This document shows positions 23,856 to 35,924 of a DNA stretch of 64,000 nucleotides, in pieces; position 1 is the first letter of the stretch, and each line of letters begins with the position of its first letter. The DNA comes from Selaginella tamariscina (taxonomy: Eukaryota > Streptophyta > Lycopodiopsida > Selaginellales > Selaginellaceae): positions 62,001 to 126,000 of the forward strand of contig PUQB01000393.1 of the NCBI GenBank assembly GCA_003024785.1. Direction: 5' to 3'. The position numbers were made by a program, and so were the translations under genes. A model generated the notes under the pieces. The model was not told the DNA's origin. It worked only from the letters and a program-made list of their open reading frames with translations, and ran no database searches.

Positions 23856-24439
23856 TTTGAACCCCTAAGGGGGGAGGGCGTGGGGTTAGGGAAATGCCAA
23901 CCCTTAGAGAAAATGAGTTGCCCTAACCCCACGCCCTACCCCCCTAGGGGTTAGGTTTAGGGTTAGGTTAGGGAAATGCCAGCCCACTTACTCACTTAGG
24001 AAAATAAAGGGGGGGGGTCGGTCACATAAATAAAGTAGAATATATGTAGTGAGGCTTCCTGAGTTCAAAAGAGAGCTCGTTAACCTCTTACCAGTGCAAA
24101 CTAAGCTTGTGTCGTCAAGGCGCAACCCTTTGTTGTGTCACCTTAACTTCCACACTCCCACCTTTGGGTTAGACTATCTTTATCATTGGCAGGATCACGC
24201 CTTTGTGATGGGAGTATGTTACTTCCAAGGAGTTAGTCAGATTCCTTGACCCAAAAACCTACTCACACACTCAAAAGGCATTGCTCGAGTTCATGTTCTG
24301 CAAAACTAGTAGATCTTAAGGGTTGGGTTCCTAATATGGGTTACTTTACCAGATTCCGTGGGGTTTCCAGAGAGGGGATTCCAGGGTTGGCACCTGGCAA
24401 GCCGCCTTTGTGATACCAAGTAAAAACTCTGACACACGG

Positions 24440-25258
24440 TGTTGAGGATGGTGCATGAATCTAAAAGGTTGTGAATTTGATTCTTTATCAATGTATTATA
24501 TTAACCCCATTTAGTGAGGTTTGAACTTGCACTTTTTTTAAACCATGCACCATCACTAACAAGGTTTGAATTGTCCCTAAGGTATAGCCCAAAAGGTTGC
24601 GAGTTTGATTTCGTTTTAGGTGAGCTTATTATTGTATTTGAGGTTACGTGCACCGAGTATGCTGCATCACTTCGAAAGGTTGCAAGTTGGATTACTTTCT
24701 AAAATAAGATTACTATTATACACTAAAAGGAATTGAATTCACAACATTCACAAACTCATAACTGTTTGGGTTTGAGGATGCTTCATGGTTTTATAATGTT
24801 ACAAGTTTTGCCCTATTATATGCATGTGAGGATGGTGAATAACCTTAAAATTCTATGAGTTTTACCTCATTCTTGTCGTTGAAGATGGTGAATAAATCTC
24901 AAAGATTGTGAGTTTTGTCCCATCCTTAGCACCAAAAATAGTGCATGGTTATAGGAGGTGTGAACTTGTTGTCTTTTGAGGCCATGCTCCATCCGTAGAT
25001 GGTATTTTGTAAAATAAAAATTAGGGTATAACGTTACATCTCGTGTCCTTAGTACTGAGAATAATTGATTAGTTTTATGAAATTAAAAATGGGTTTCAAT
25101 AGGTATATTCATTGTGTTTTATGAAGTTAAAAATGGGTTTTAAATAGGTATATCCATTGTGTTTCGATATAGAATGTAAATATTTGTTTTAATAATTTTA
25201 TTTCATTCAATAATAATTTTAAGTAAATATTCTCTTTAATTTTTTTTTAACACAGTGT
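24440..25258. other. Continuation of the degenerate repeat field
   Basis: Diverged units with the GTTGCAAGTT / GAATTGAATTC / ACCATG vocabulary continue to about 25.0 kb, followed by simple AT DNA. No gene is seen. Confidence 0.55.
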
Positions 25259-25261
25259 GAA

Positions 25262-25462
25262 GCTTGATTACATTACAAAATATCTTCACCACCGTAATAT
25301 AAATATGTATTATAAAATATCTTTGGCACTGTAATATAGACATGTATTACAAAATATATTATCACCACTATAATATAAATATGTATTACAAACTTCACCA
25401 CTGTAATATAGATATGTATTACAAAATATATTCTCACCACCATAATATAAATATGTATCAAA
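25262..25462. repeat. AT-rich minisatellite
   Basis: About six units of roughly 30-37 bp carry CACCACTGTAATATAAATATG and ATTACAAAATAT. TGTAATAT and ATATTACA are partly self-complementary, so strands could fold. Confidence 0.85.
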
Positions 25463-25802
25463 TATCTATACGTCTGGATACTAAGAATGACACATTTAAC
25501 TCTGCAAATGACATTATGTACAGATATTTAAGATTTTATTTCCTATTTCATAACATTTATCATTTAATATACAGAATTATACGGATGGTTGTACGGTAAT
25601 GCACAACACATTCTTTAGACCAACTCCAACAAAACAAACATGCTTCTAAACCCTTAAGGTAATGTGTATAAAGAACCGTTAGCATTTTGTATCACTTCTC
25701 TCTATGCAATGTGCAACATTTAATTTATGTTACATTGTATAATTACAATGTATAAAATCATAATCATAATTAATAAAACGGATTAAAGGAGTCTATTACC
25801 AA

Positions 25803-26598
25803 TCAAGTGATTGATATCCGGGTAACTTTGACTCCCAATTGTATAAGAATCTCTCCTTGGAGTTCTCTTGTGACTGTCTTCTGCCATACTCCCCCTTCTA
25901 ACGTGTTTTGTACTACCACCCCTCTAGGATATTTCACAGTTAATGCATCTCGCAATCTTTCCTCCCACTCGCTTTCATCCTATAAATATATATAGAATGT
26001 GTGTATGTATGTGTGGAGAGAAAGTGTGTGTGTGTGAGAGAGAGAGAGAGACAGTGCAGGGTTGTATGTATGTTTGCTAGGGTAAATTGTTAGAATCTAT
26101 GCATAAAAACTTAAACCCCATGATTCAGGGTTGTACGTATGTTTGCTAGGGTAAATTGTTAGAATCTAATGAATTAAAACTTAAACCCCACGATGCAGGA
26201 TTGTATGTAGCTAGAATCAGTGAGAGAGATAGTGCAGGTTTGTATGTATGTTTGCTAGGGTAAATTACTAGAATCTATGCATTGAAACTTACAACCCCAC
26301 AAGAGAGAGAGATACTCTACTTAAACCCCAAACCCCATGTAACCCAACTTACGTAACTCATTCTGGGCTGACGTGGTCGGACAGGTTCCTCTTCAATTTC
26401 AAACGGGAGTGGTGCAAACTCATCTGGACTGCCAGAGCCACTCGATTCTGGAATATACCCTAGTAATATGTCACGTTCAGATGAGAGTATTCTTTCTGTA
26501 TCGACGTGTTCTGGTCGACTCCATATCCAGTTTAACAGATTGCTCCCCAAGGCCACAAGACGATAAAAAAGATCGATTATTCTTATTTTGAATGATTG
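25803..26598 (-). CDS. Gene X, inverted copy with open frame (unidentified)
   Basis: Two exons are visible on the minus strand. Exon a is 26353-26598, preceded by a T-rich tract and CAACAG acceptor, and ends in TAC before GTAAGT. Exon b is 25803-25979, after ATAG, and ends in a TGA stop. They join in frame to give about 140 residues: LFYRLVALGSNLLNWIW near the start, a serine/acidic linker (ESSGSGSPDEFAP), PRMSY at the junction, then DESEWEERLRDALTVKYP, RGVVVQNTLEGG and a short C-terminus ending VTRISIT. An upstream exon must exist because exon a starts without a Met; I could not find it. I do not recognise the family. The forward paralogue at 48.8 kb is broken in exon b, so this is the better-preserved reading frame. 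Confidence 0.6.
26050..26320. repeat. Intronic ~75-bp tandem repeat, short allele-like copy
   Basis: About three units of GTATGTTTGCTAGGGTAAAT, then TTAGAATCTA, then ACTTAAACCCCA, lie in the gene X intron. The paralogous intron at 49.14-49.88 kb has roughly three times as many. Confidence 0.85.
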
Positions 26599-26599
26599 C

Positions 26600-27355
26600 T
26601 GTTGAAAAAAAAAAGGGGCAAACTTATTGTGTTAAAAAATGGTTTAAAATGAATAAATCACCCTTAGACGCCCCAACATATCCATTTTTCAAGTTTCAAC
26701 GTTAATTATCTTAAGTTAATCAATCTTGGCTGCCACTGCATTAATATACATGTGAATATATAATTTGACTAGATTACACACGCATACACACATCGTTTTA
26801 AACCTTAGATAAGGCTGGGATATTCTTACGATCACACAAAGCTTTTTAGCTTTATTTTAGTTATTATATATAGAAGAATTTATAAGAAACATTACACCAA
26901 AAGGCACATCGACCATTGACTATCTGATATCCACTTGAATATTTCACATTTAAAACTTAAGTTAATTTTATATTAGTATATTTACATTCTTTAATTAATG
27001 TTTTTTTAACTAATTATTAATATATTAAACTACTAAGACTCTCCCATTAAACTTTCATGTAATTTCATTGGCTAAAATGCTTTGATGGTTTTGTAGTTCC
27101 ATCCTGCGATAACAATTGTTTTTAAAAAAACAAAACACAATTACTATAATTGATTTTATTTAGAAAATTTTAAAACACCCTTATTTTCACTAGCATAATA
27201 TTAATCTAATTTGAGCATGTTCCACTTTATTATAAAGTATCCTTTAATTATATATTTATAAACTGTTTATTATATAATACATTGTAATTAATCTCAATTA
27301 ATGCTAGTATATATATAACAACTGTTCCAGTGTGAGAGAGAGATTACATTAAGAA
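26600..27355. repeat. Inverted-duplication arm upstream of gene X
   Basis: This is the reverse complement of about 48.42-48.82 kb (landmarks GCCCCAACATATCCATTTT and CCATTGACTATCTGATAT). The remainder is AT-rich with no gene. Confidence 0.75.
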
Positions 27356-27357
27356 TG

Positions 27358-27480
27358 CAGGACTCGTCGAATTAGTTCCACGTCGACTTCATATGCTTCT
27401 CGTGGATGTTCAAAAGACACTGTTCAGACTGAATTACCAATTTTTTTGAAGATTGTACTGAATCTTTTGAAGCATTTTCA
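27358..27480 (+). other. Exon-like conserved fragment (ELVPRRL)
   Basis: The plus-strand frame contains VELVPRRLHMLLV, and the reverse strand at 47.78-47.89 kb reads IELVPRRLQMVLV. The encoded pattern is more conserved than the AT-rich flanks. A third, more decayed copy is near 350-420. Too short to assign. Confidence 0.4.
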
Positions 27481-27615
27481 GAAATAAATGAAAATATAAA
27501 TAAATAAATAAATAATTATATATATATAGACACACACACACAAGCACCTTTAGCAACAATGATGATCATGCTTGTGTACCTCCATAGCAAACAAGAGAAT
27601 GCAGTGTGCTAATCA

Positions 27616-27718
27616 GCGAATTCAGTCGGAAGTAAATTTGTTGCCGTACAGTGATTTAAAATTAAATTTGCTTTCATACCACTGTACGGCAACAAATTTA
27701 CTTACAACTGAATTCACT
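27616..27718. mobile_element. Small hairpin MITE with 8-bp target duplication
   Basis: Two arms of about 36 bp, GCGAATTCAGT...GCCGTACAGTG and its near-perfect reverse complement, enclose a short spacer. Flanks are GCTAATCA (27608-27615) and GCTAATAA (27719-27726), one mismatch in 8. The paralogous DNA near 245-265 has a single GCTAATAA with no insert, giving an empty site. An 8-bp duplication suggests the hAT superfamily. Confidence 0.8.
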
Positions 27719-27726
27719 GCTAATAA

Positions 27727-29573
27727 CTAAAAGTGATAGCATAAAACTGTCTCTTGAATAACTTAAAAAGGATCTCTCTTCAGGTATCTGGTAACCCAAT
27801 AACCGTAGCACCCTATTTGGGGGTGATATGCCAAGGCAACTTGAAATCGGGCTTTTGAAGATTACGCTTACTGAGAGAAGACAGGAGATGCCCTTTCTGC
27901 CCTAGATTATACTTGCCTATTAAACTTATTACAAACATAAGTTTAATAAATTCATTTATATTATTAATAAAATTTTAATAATAATAGCATCTTTTTCAAT
28001 GGAAAAATATATCATACAAACACTTAAAATTTTTAATTTTGATTATTTTAAAAACTACAATGTTTAGTGGAGTTTTAAATATAAAAGAAAGAAACTAACG
28101 ATGCACGATGAATATATACAAATATGTATAGCTGTAAAGTAATGTTAATCATTTATTATAAATACATATCAATCATACTTCTTATAATTAATTAAATCAA
28201 TTAATCCCTAAATTGTGTATATCATAATTTTGATTACTACCCTACCTTTTTTTTTGTAGATTAATTATTGTTTCCTATTGTAATTTGTGTTAACTCTCTA
28301 ATGAGTGAGAAATAGCCTAGATTAGTGCATTGAGGTGTTTAAGGGTGGTTTGACCAATTATCATTAATACTTTAAGAAACTCCAGCAAAGGTGAAACTTG
28401 TCTCTCCCTATTCATGGGTGTGTTACGTCTCCATCTTCTCTCATGTTGAGGGAAGTGTGGCAAGAAATTATTCAAAAGCCCAATCCTAATTCTTTATTTG
28501 TCTACCATCCTATTAACCCTAATGGTTAGTCTACTGGAGTTAGGGCAATGTTAGAGATGTTTCTGACATTTTAAACTTGTTTGAAATATCAAAATTAAGG
28601 GAGAATTTTTTATAAAGTAATAGAGTTCTTGCAAATATCTAATAACACAAATAACATTAAGCAATTGTATTTTTTTATTACATTTAAGCCATGTCAACAT
28701 AGTATAACAAGTAATAATAATTAACTATAACATTTGAACCTTTAAGAACTACTTATGTCACCATATTTATATTGGGCAAGACAAGATAATTTATATATAA
28801 AGTAAGCTTTTGTTGCCAATCACCGTTAGTTTTACTTAATGAAAGCCTTGCTTTAATTTAATACCAAATCCGGTTGCTCTTCTTACCAACTTAACATTGA
28901 TAATCCAATAATGTTATTTGAGTTTATGACACATTTACTAAAGAAAACTCAATACAATTTATTAAATTATTATTTTTTACTTTGTAATATTATAAGAAAC
29001 AAGAACACAACTCATTTTTCCATTAAATATAACAAAAGTATAATAAATCCAACAGCATCACATAATAGAATAATTCAAACAACAAAAATTCATGATTGAA
29101 TTATCATTATAAACTTTCATAAAAAACCTAACATAATTAATAACTGTTAAAACCATAAATAAACCTTGGATTGATAAAAATAAAGCTACAAATTTTACAA
29201 CTTATATATAAAATTATCTATATATTTAATATAGAAAACAACTTAAAAGCCAATAAAATAATAAATTGAATTTGAATTAAAACTTTATCAATACAACTTA
29301 ACTAGATAAGACATGCTTATTAAATTGATTATCATGATTGCATATTGTAATTTGTATATACCTTAAATAACATTTCATTTAAATTTCTTACATTCTTAAT
29401 TAAAATTTACTTAATTTATTTATTTTTTTAATATATTAAGTTTCAAGAAAAAAGCATGCATGCAAGCAACATTATAGTATATTTGCACTTCTTTTTGTTT
29501 ATTTACACGATTGTTACTCAATTAATAATATGTACTATATTAATATACACGTGTCATGATATGAACCATTATA
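27727..29573. other. Spacer before the LTR cluster
   Basis: A GC-richer 120-bp patch (27780-27905, frame giving SGNPITVAPYLGVICQGNLKSGF) looks like an exon remnant but matches nothing I know. Positions 27950-28200 match 46.08-46.34 kb in the same orientation. The rest is AT-rich without a supported gene. Confidence 0.5.
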
Positions 29574-30458
29574 ATAAATGTCATAGTTTTTACTATGACT
29601 CCTCTTTACTTTGGACGTTGACTGTTGTTACCTACTGTACTATGTTGATAAGCCCTAGGTGTAAAAGAAACAGGCCCGCTTATTACACTTGGATATCTAG
29701 TGATGGTCCGGCCGGGTGTCATTAGGTTTTTGCAAGAAACTCTGGGCGAAGCTAGCACTTCCATTTAGAAAACTCTTACCTTGGTTTTCCGTGTCCCAGT
29801 TGGATTAATGGCTAGTTTCGGTGAGTTCGGCATGTCGGATATGCTTAGAAATACCCCCAGGTTTGACAAGTTAGGGTTTAGGGGTCGATGGATAACTCAC
29901 CAAGTATGTTCCCCCTGGGAATGAGATTTCAGTGCTAGCCCACTTATGTAAACAGGAAAACAGGGGGGGGGGGGGCCTCTGTCACATAAATAAGGTAGTA
30001 TGTAGGAGTGAGGGTTCCTGGGTTCATGAATGAGTTCGTTACTCTTCTCCCGGTGCAAGCTCTAGCTTATGTCGTCAAGGCACAACCCTCGGTTGTGCCG
30101 CCCTAACTTCCAGATGCCAGGGGTACGTCCCACCTTCGGGGTAGCTTACCCTTAACGTTGGCGAATCCATGCCTGGAGGTCTTGTCGGAATGCACGTTCC
30201 AAGAGGCAGAGGTTGAGGCTTGTCTTCAGCCTCCTCCTCCACGTCAAGCTAGGTGTAACACTCACGGCCAAGCAAGGCACATCCGTGTCCTTGTCCAACT
30301 GTGAGTGTGGGATCTTGTTTGACAGGTTCATGTTATTTGGTTCCTGAGGGTTCATTGAGGGGTTCTAGAGTCGGCATTTAGGAGCCACGTTTGTGGCACT
30401 TGGTGCAACTCTTGAAACTAAGGGTTATGGCATGATAGCCCACATCGGGGAAGGTAGT

Positions 30459-30557
30459 GTCACATGGAGATGTGACACTAGGCTAAACGTCACATGGAGA
30501 TGTGACACTAGGCTAAACGTCACATGGAGATGTGACACTAGGCTAAACGTCACATGG
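30459..30557. repeat. 30-bp tandem repeat within solo LTR
   Basis: Three perfect 30-base units and a partial fourth, starting GTCACATGGAGATGTGACAC. Each unit holds a GTCACAT...ATGTGAC inverted repeat. Confidence 0.95.
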
Positions 30558-31124
30558 TACAATGCCTGAGGCACGCCCTTTGGGGTTATGTCATGGGCTT
30601 GTCACCAAGGGGTTGGATACTTTAGTAAACAGATATGCTTGTGCTTGCACTAAGGTGCTAAGCCTTGGGCATCCGCTCAAGGGAGGTTAGGTCTCATAAC
30701 AAGGTGTGCTTTGGTACACTTGGCTAGGGGAGTGTTCTCCTTGGAATTCAAGGGTTGAACAACCTAAACATGTTAGCAAGAGCCCTTTCGTGAGGCACTC
30801 GCAAGGTCATGTACTTAGGGTTATCCCAAACCTAGCCTTAGGGAGTTTGCTTAATAAAACACTCGTGTCCGCCTACGGCGTACACTCGTGTCCTCACTAA
30901 GTACTAACCCTAGGTCTAGGGTATAACTTGGCCACTCAAACCCTTAGGGGTTAGTCGTGGTATAGGGTACCCCTTGTCGCCCTAAAGGGGTTGTACTCCC
31001 GGATGAGGGTGATTCCTCAAGGGTAAGTGACGATGCCTTAGCTCTGTCACGGGGGTATGTGTGGAACACACACGTCTCCTTGATGGGAGTTAGGGCATGA
31101 GCCTGTCTAGGTCTTCTAGGGCAA

Positions 31125-31262
31125 AACCCTAAGTCAACTAGGGTTATCCCTCAAGGGTTCTGGGGGTAGACACTCTAGAGAGACTTAGGCTAAACCCTAA
31201 GTCAACTAGGGTTATCCCTCAAGGGTTCTGGGGGCAAACATTCTAGGGAGACTTAGGCTAAA
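31125..31262. repeat. 68-bp tandem duplication within solo LTR
   Basis: Two units carry AAGTCAACTAGGGTTATCCC (31131 and 31199) with very few differences. Confidence 0.9.
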
Positions 31263-31426
31263 CCCTAAGTCTCCTGTTCACTTGGGCATTAGAGTCTAAC
31301 CTAGGGGTCGTTGGGGTTGTTCTGGGAAACTTAGCGTTACTCACATAGGGTGATGACGCCAAATGGCCACCTGGCAGCCACGTGTTGCCACGTGTTGGCC
31401 CTTTGGGTTAAAACTCTGACAATAAA

Positions 31427-32431
31427 TTTATTAAATTGATAATTTACTAAATGAATTGGTATGAATCTTATCATTCAATTTTAAGTAATTTTTTTTTTAG
31501 TTTATATCATTCATATTATTTCATCTCATGCATGCATGTAAAAGTAATTTAAAATTTAAATTTATATCATATATGTTATTTGTTACATCTAAAAATTTTG
31601 CATTTTCAAATACATTCTAACTTCTTGTGTATGGTGTATTAAACACTATAACATTTAAAATAGTTATTAAATTAGTTTGTTTTAAGATGGAGAATTTTAT
31701 TATTAATAAACAATGAACTTTCTTATATATAATCGATCAAATTTAAAATCAATCACAAGCATAGAATGCATGAATGTGATTCTTCATTATTACATTATTT
31801 TTAAATTTGACACGATTTGTGTGATAATATTTTTATATAATTTATACCTTTGTTATACATAGAATTTTATTGATAATATAAATAAAATGTATTAAGTTTA
31901 TTTTGTTAATAAGTTTAGTAAACAATAAAGCATAGTATAATTAAATAGTGGTACAAAATTTGAATAATTTACTAGCTAGCTAAATCTATTATTATTTAAT
32001 TCTTAACTTTGTGTATCTCATAAGTAATTTAATTGTTGTTATAACATTCAAAATTGTTATCAAATATCAAATATTTTGATAGCATGGAGAATTTTTTTAT
32101 TAATAAACTAGTCCACTTGTCCATTATTGGTGGGCGTAATTAATAATAATTTATAATTAATGAACCCTTAATTTACTTATTATTTATAATTTGATAAATT
32201 TATCTCTAAACTAGACTTTTAACACAATTATTATTCTCAACCTAATAAATTTATTTATGAGTTAAATCTTTAAGCTAGTTATTCGTTCAATTTATCATGG
32301 TTTACGTTTACCCATAACCTTATGAGTTTATGTATAAGCTAAATCTTGAAGCCAGTTGTCATCTAATTTATCCTAATTTATGTTTACCCATGCTTGGATA
32401 GTTGGGCTTAATTATTAACCTAGTTATTATC
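31427..32431. other. AT-rich spacer between LTR elements
   Basis: Positions about 31540-32100 resemble about 700-1080 in the same orientation. No gene is seen. Confidence 0.6.
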
Positions 32432-33138
32432 CTTAATGTCATAATTTTTATTATGATTACTTTTTACTTTGGGCATCGACTATTGTTACTTATCAAACTA
32501 TGTTGATAAGCCATAGGTGTTGTAAGAAACATGCCTGCTCAATGCACTTAGATATATAGTGATGGTCCAACTGGTGTCGTTAGGTATTTGCAAGAAACTC
32601 TGGGCAAAACTAATACTTCCATTTAAAAAATAATTACCCTTGTTTTTATCATTTCAATTGGGTTATTAATTAGTTTCAGTGAGTTCCCCATGTTAAATAT
32701 GGGTAGAAACACCCATAGAGTTGACCTAACCCTAGGGTTGTCTTCAAACCCCTTGGGTTAGTTGATGGGTTGTTAAACTTACCAAGTATATTCCTATTAG
32801 GAATGAGATTTCGTGCTAGCCCACTTTACAAAAGAGGAAAACGGTTTTGGGGGGGGGGGCTTTGTCATATATATTAAGTAATATATGTAGTGAGAGTTTT
32901 TGGGTAATTGAACTTGTTATTTTTTTACCAGTGCAAGCTCTAATTTGTGTCATTAAGGCAGAACATGTTGGTGAATTTGTGCCTTGTAAGTCTTGTTGGA
33001 CTGCATGTTCCAAGGGTTAGAGGTTGAGGCATGTCTCCAACCTCTTCCTTTACATCAAACTAGGAATAACACTCACAACTAAGTAAAGCACACATGTGTC
33101 ATTGTCCAATTGTGGGCGTGGGATCTTAATTAATAAGT

Positions 33139-34253
33139 CGTTAAAGTTTTAACCCGAAGGGTTAACACGTGGTAACACATGACAAATGATTATCCAGCAT
33201 TAACACCTTATATGACTAACACTAAATCTTTTAAGTCAACCTTGAAAGTCTAATTTAGATGCCTAAATAGGTATGAGACTTATAGTCCTACCCTAAGTCC
33301 GTATAGAATGACTACCTCCGAACCCCAAAGGATAACCCGAATAAACTTTAAGATCTACCACATGAGACTTAAACATGCTTATGCCCTTACCTCACCAAGG
33401 AGATGTGTCCTACGCATTGTCATTTATCCCTTGAGGAATCACCCTCATCCGAGAGTATAACCCCTTTTGGGCAACAAGGGGTACATGAACCATGATTAAC
33501 CCCTAAGAATTTGGGTGGCCAAGTCATATCCTAGACCTAGGGTTCGTAATTAGTGTATTACATAAACAAACACAAAAGTTCTGCTAAATAAATAAGTTTG
33601 GATAACCCTAAATACACGACCTTGTGAGTGCCTTGCTAACGAGTTTAAGTCGTTCAACCCTTGAATCCTAAGGAAAAGACTCTCTTTAGTTGAGTGTGTC
33701 AATATCACATCTAGTTAGGAGACCTAACCTCTCTTGAACGAATGCCCAAGGCTTAACATGCTAGAGCTTGTACTAGTATAAGAATAACAAACTCAGTTAT
33801 GAACCTAGGAACTTTCACTACAAATCTTACTTAATATATGTGACAAAGCCTTCCCCTTTCTCCATTTTCCTATTTTGTAAAGTGGGTTAGCACATAATCT
33901 CATTCCCAAAGAGTTTAACTTAACAACCTATTATTCCTAAACCTTATCCTGAGGGGTTTAGGGTGTAAGGTTGGGTCAACCCTAATGGTGTTTCTACCCT
34001 TATTTAACATCTTGAACTCACCAAAATTAATTAATAACCCAATCGAGACATAGAAAACAAAGGTAAGAGTTTTATAAAAGGTAAGTGCTATCTTTATTTA
34101 GAATTTTTTGAGGTATTTAGGAATAATCGATCGGACTACCCCTAAACACCTAAGTGCACTAAGCATGGCTGTTTCTCACTACATTTAAGGCTTGTTAACA
34201 TATGTTAATAAGTAACAACAATCAACTTTAAAATAAAAGTAAAAATTATGACA
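33139..34253 (-). mobile_element. Nested solo LTR, reverse orientation, TAAGT duplication
   Basis: On the minus strand it starts TGTCATAATTTTTAC and ends near AAACTTTAACG, a mutated CTCTGACA end. Perfect TAAGT duplications flank it (33134-33138 and 34254-34258). Length is 1115 bp, the same family as its host LTR, and no internal region remains. Confidence 0.85.
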
Positions 34254-34950
34254 TAAGTTCTCTTTATCAAGTTCTAGAGGTGGCATATGTGAGCCACATT
34301 TGTGGCATTAAGTGTAACTCTTAAATTTGGAGGGCTATGGCAAGATAGCCAAGATCTTCGAAAAATAATGTCACATCAAAATATAATATTAAACTAGATG
34401 ACACACGATATAATGCCTAAACCACACCCTTTGGGGTTGTCTCATGGGCTTAACGTCGAAGGGTTGGATACTTTAGTAAGTAGGCATGCTTGTACTCACA
34501 TCAGGGTGTTAAGCCTTAAGCATCGACTCAAGGGAGGTTATTTCTCATAACTAAATGTGTTCTCCTTGGGATTCAGGAATTGAACAACCTAAGCTCATTA
34601 GTAAGAGCCCTTTTGTGAAGCACTTGTGTGGTCATGTATTTAGAGTTATCCAAACCTGGTCTTAACCATTTAAATTCTTAAGGGTTAATCATGGGTCAGG
34701 GTACTCCTTGTCGCTCTAAAGGAGGATGATGGTGATTTCTCAAGGGGTAAATTATAATGCCTTAGCTCTATTATGGGGGTATGTGCAAGGCATGTTTCTT
34801 TAGTGGGGTTAGGACGTTTAAATATATTGAGACAAGATCCTAAAAGTCTACTTGGGTTATCCTTTGGGGTTCAGAGGGTAGTCATTCTAAGAAACTTAGG
34901 GTAAGATCTTAAGTCTCATATTTATTTAAACATCTGAGTTAGACTCTCAA

Positions 34951-35910
34951 TGTCAGAGTTTTTACCTGGTGCCACAAAGGCGGCTTGCCAGGTGCCAACC
35001 CTGGAATCCCCTCTCTGGAAACCCCACGGAATCTGGTAAAATAACCCGTATTAGGAACCCAAGCCTTAGGAACTCAAACCCCTAACTGACTAAGCCCACG
35101 AACGAGACTCACCTTGTGAATCAGGATACACGGACTAGCCGAGCTTTAGGTGTCGTTCCTAGCTTGGCGTGGTTGAGGCGGCCGGAGCAAGGCCTCAACC
35201 ACTAGTTTGCGGAACGTGAACTCGGGCAATGTCTTTGAGCTTGCGGCAGGTTTTCGGACCAAGGAATCTGACTAACTCCTTGGAAGTGACGTGCCCCTAT
35301 CTCAAAGGCAAGATCCTGCCAACGATAAGGATAGTCTAACCCTAGGGTGGGTTGTACCCCTGTCGTGTGGAAGTTTGGGCGGCACAACGGAGGGTTGCAC
35401 CTTGACGACACAAGCTTAGCTTGCACCGGTAGGAGGTTAACGAGCTCTCTTTTGAACCCAGGAAGCCTCACTACATATACTCTACCTTATTTATGTGACG
35501 GACCCCCCCCCCCTTTACCTAAATGAGTAAGTGGGCTGGCACGGAAATGCCAGCCCTTAGAGAAAATGGTTGTCCTAACCTAACCCTAAACCTAACCCCT
35601 AGGGGGGGGTATTAGGGCGTGGGGTTAGGGCAACCCTAGGGTTAGGTCAACCCTAGGGTGTCCCTAACCCTTTTTTGACAAGCTATATTTAAACCCTAGA
35701 ACGTCAAAGGGGGAGAGTTTCTAGAAGGTAAGTTCTAGCTTCGCCTAGAGTTTCCTGCAAATACCTAATGACACCCGGCCGGACCATCACTAGATACCCA
35801 AGTGCACTAACGGGCCTGTTTCTACTACATCTAGGGTTCGTACACAACTCGGTAGGTAACAACAGTCAAACCCCAAAGTAAAGGGTCGAGTCATAGTAAA
35901 AACTATGACA
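34951..35910 (-). repeat. 3' LTR of chromovirus
   Basis: 960 bp. Minus strand begins TGTCATAGTTTTTACTATGA and ends AAAACTCTGACA. It contains a segment of about 70 bp (around 35123-35205) that is missing from the other LTR. Confidence 0.95.
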
Positions 35911-35924
35911 CACTCCCCGCCTTT
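35911..35924 (-). promoter_or_regulatory. Polypurine tract
   Basis: Minus-strand AAAGGCGGGGAGTG lies immediately before the 3' LTR, the usual site for plus-strand priming. Confidence 0.8.

Larger units (their letters stand above)
22865..24434 (+). mobile_element. Chimeric TRIM-like LTR element with CACGG target duplication
   Basis: The unit is flanked by perfect 5-bp duplications CACGG (22860-22864 and 24435-24439). It starts TGTCATAG and ends CTCTGACA. Inside are two about 165-bp direct repeats that look like short LTRs (22865-23035 and 23694-23855), a primer-binding-like site after the first, a purine-rich tract before the second, and an 80-bp tandem array between them. From 23856 to 24434 the sequence switches to the 3' half of the LTR family used by the chromovirus (G-run, CATAAATAAAGTAGAATATATG, then the GTAAAAACTCTGACA end). 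The short first LTR and the longer composite right end suggest recombination between a TRIM and a chromovirus LTR before or during insertion. No protein is encoded. Confidence 0.75.
29579..31421 (+). mobile_element. Solo LTR, 1.84 kb, ATAAA target duplication
   Basis: The sequence starts TGTCATAGTTTTTACTATGA and ends AAACTCTGACA. Perfect ATAAA duplications lie at 29574-29578 and 31422-31426. It is related to the chromovirus LTR at both ends but about twice as long; the extra length lies in the right half and includes two tandem arrays. There is no internal domain, so this is the product of LTR-LTR recombination. Frames inside it are spurious. Confidence 0.88.

Noticed and set aside
20640..24950. 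Genuine dispersed tRNA genes in the repeat field
   Set aside because: The box A- and box B-like words are only about 12-16 bases apart, too close for a tRNA, and no anticodon arm is present.
35202..35471. Proteins encoded in LTRs (also 24.05, 30.15 and 41.5 kb)
   Set aside because: The same frame recurs because the LTR recurs; it has no domain and lies across LTR regulatory sequence.
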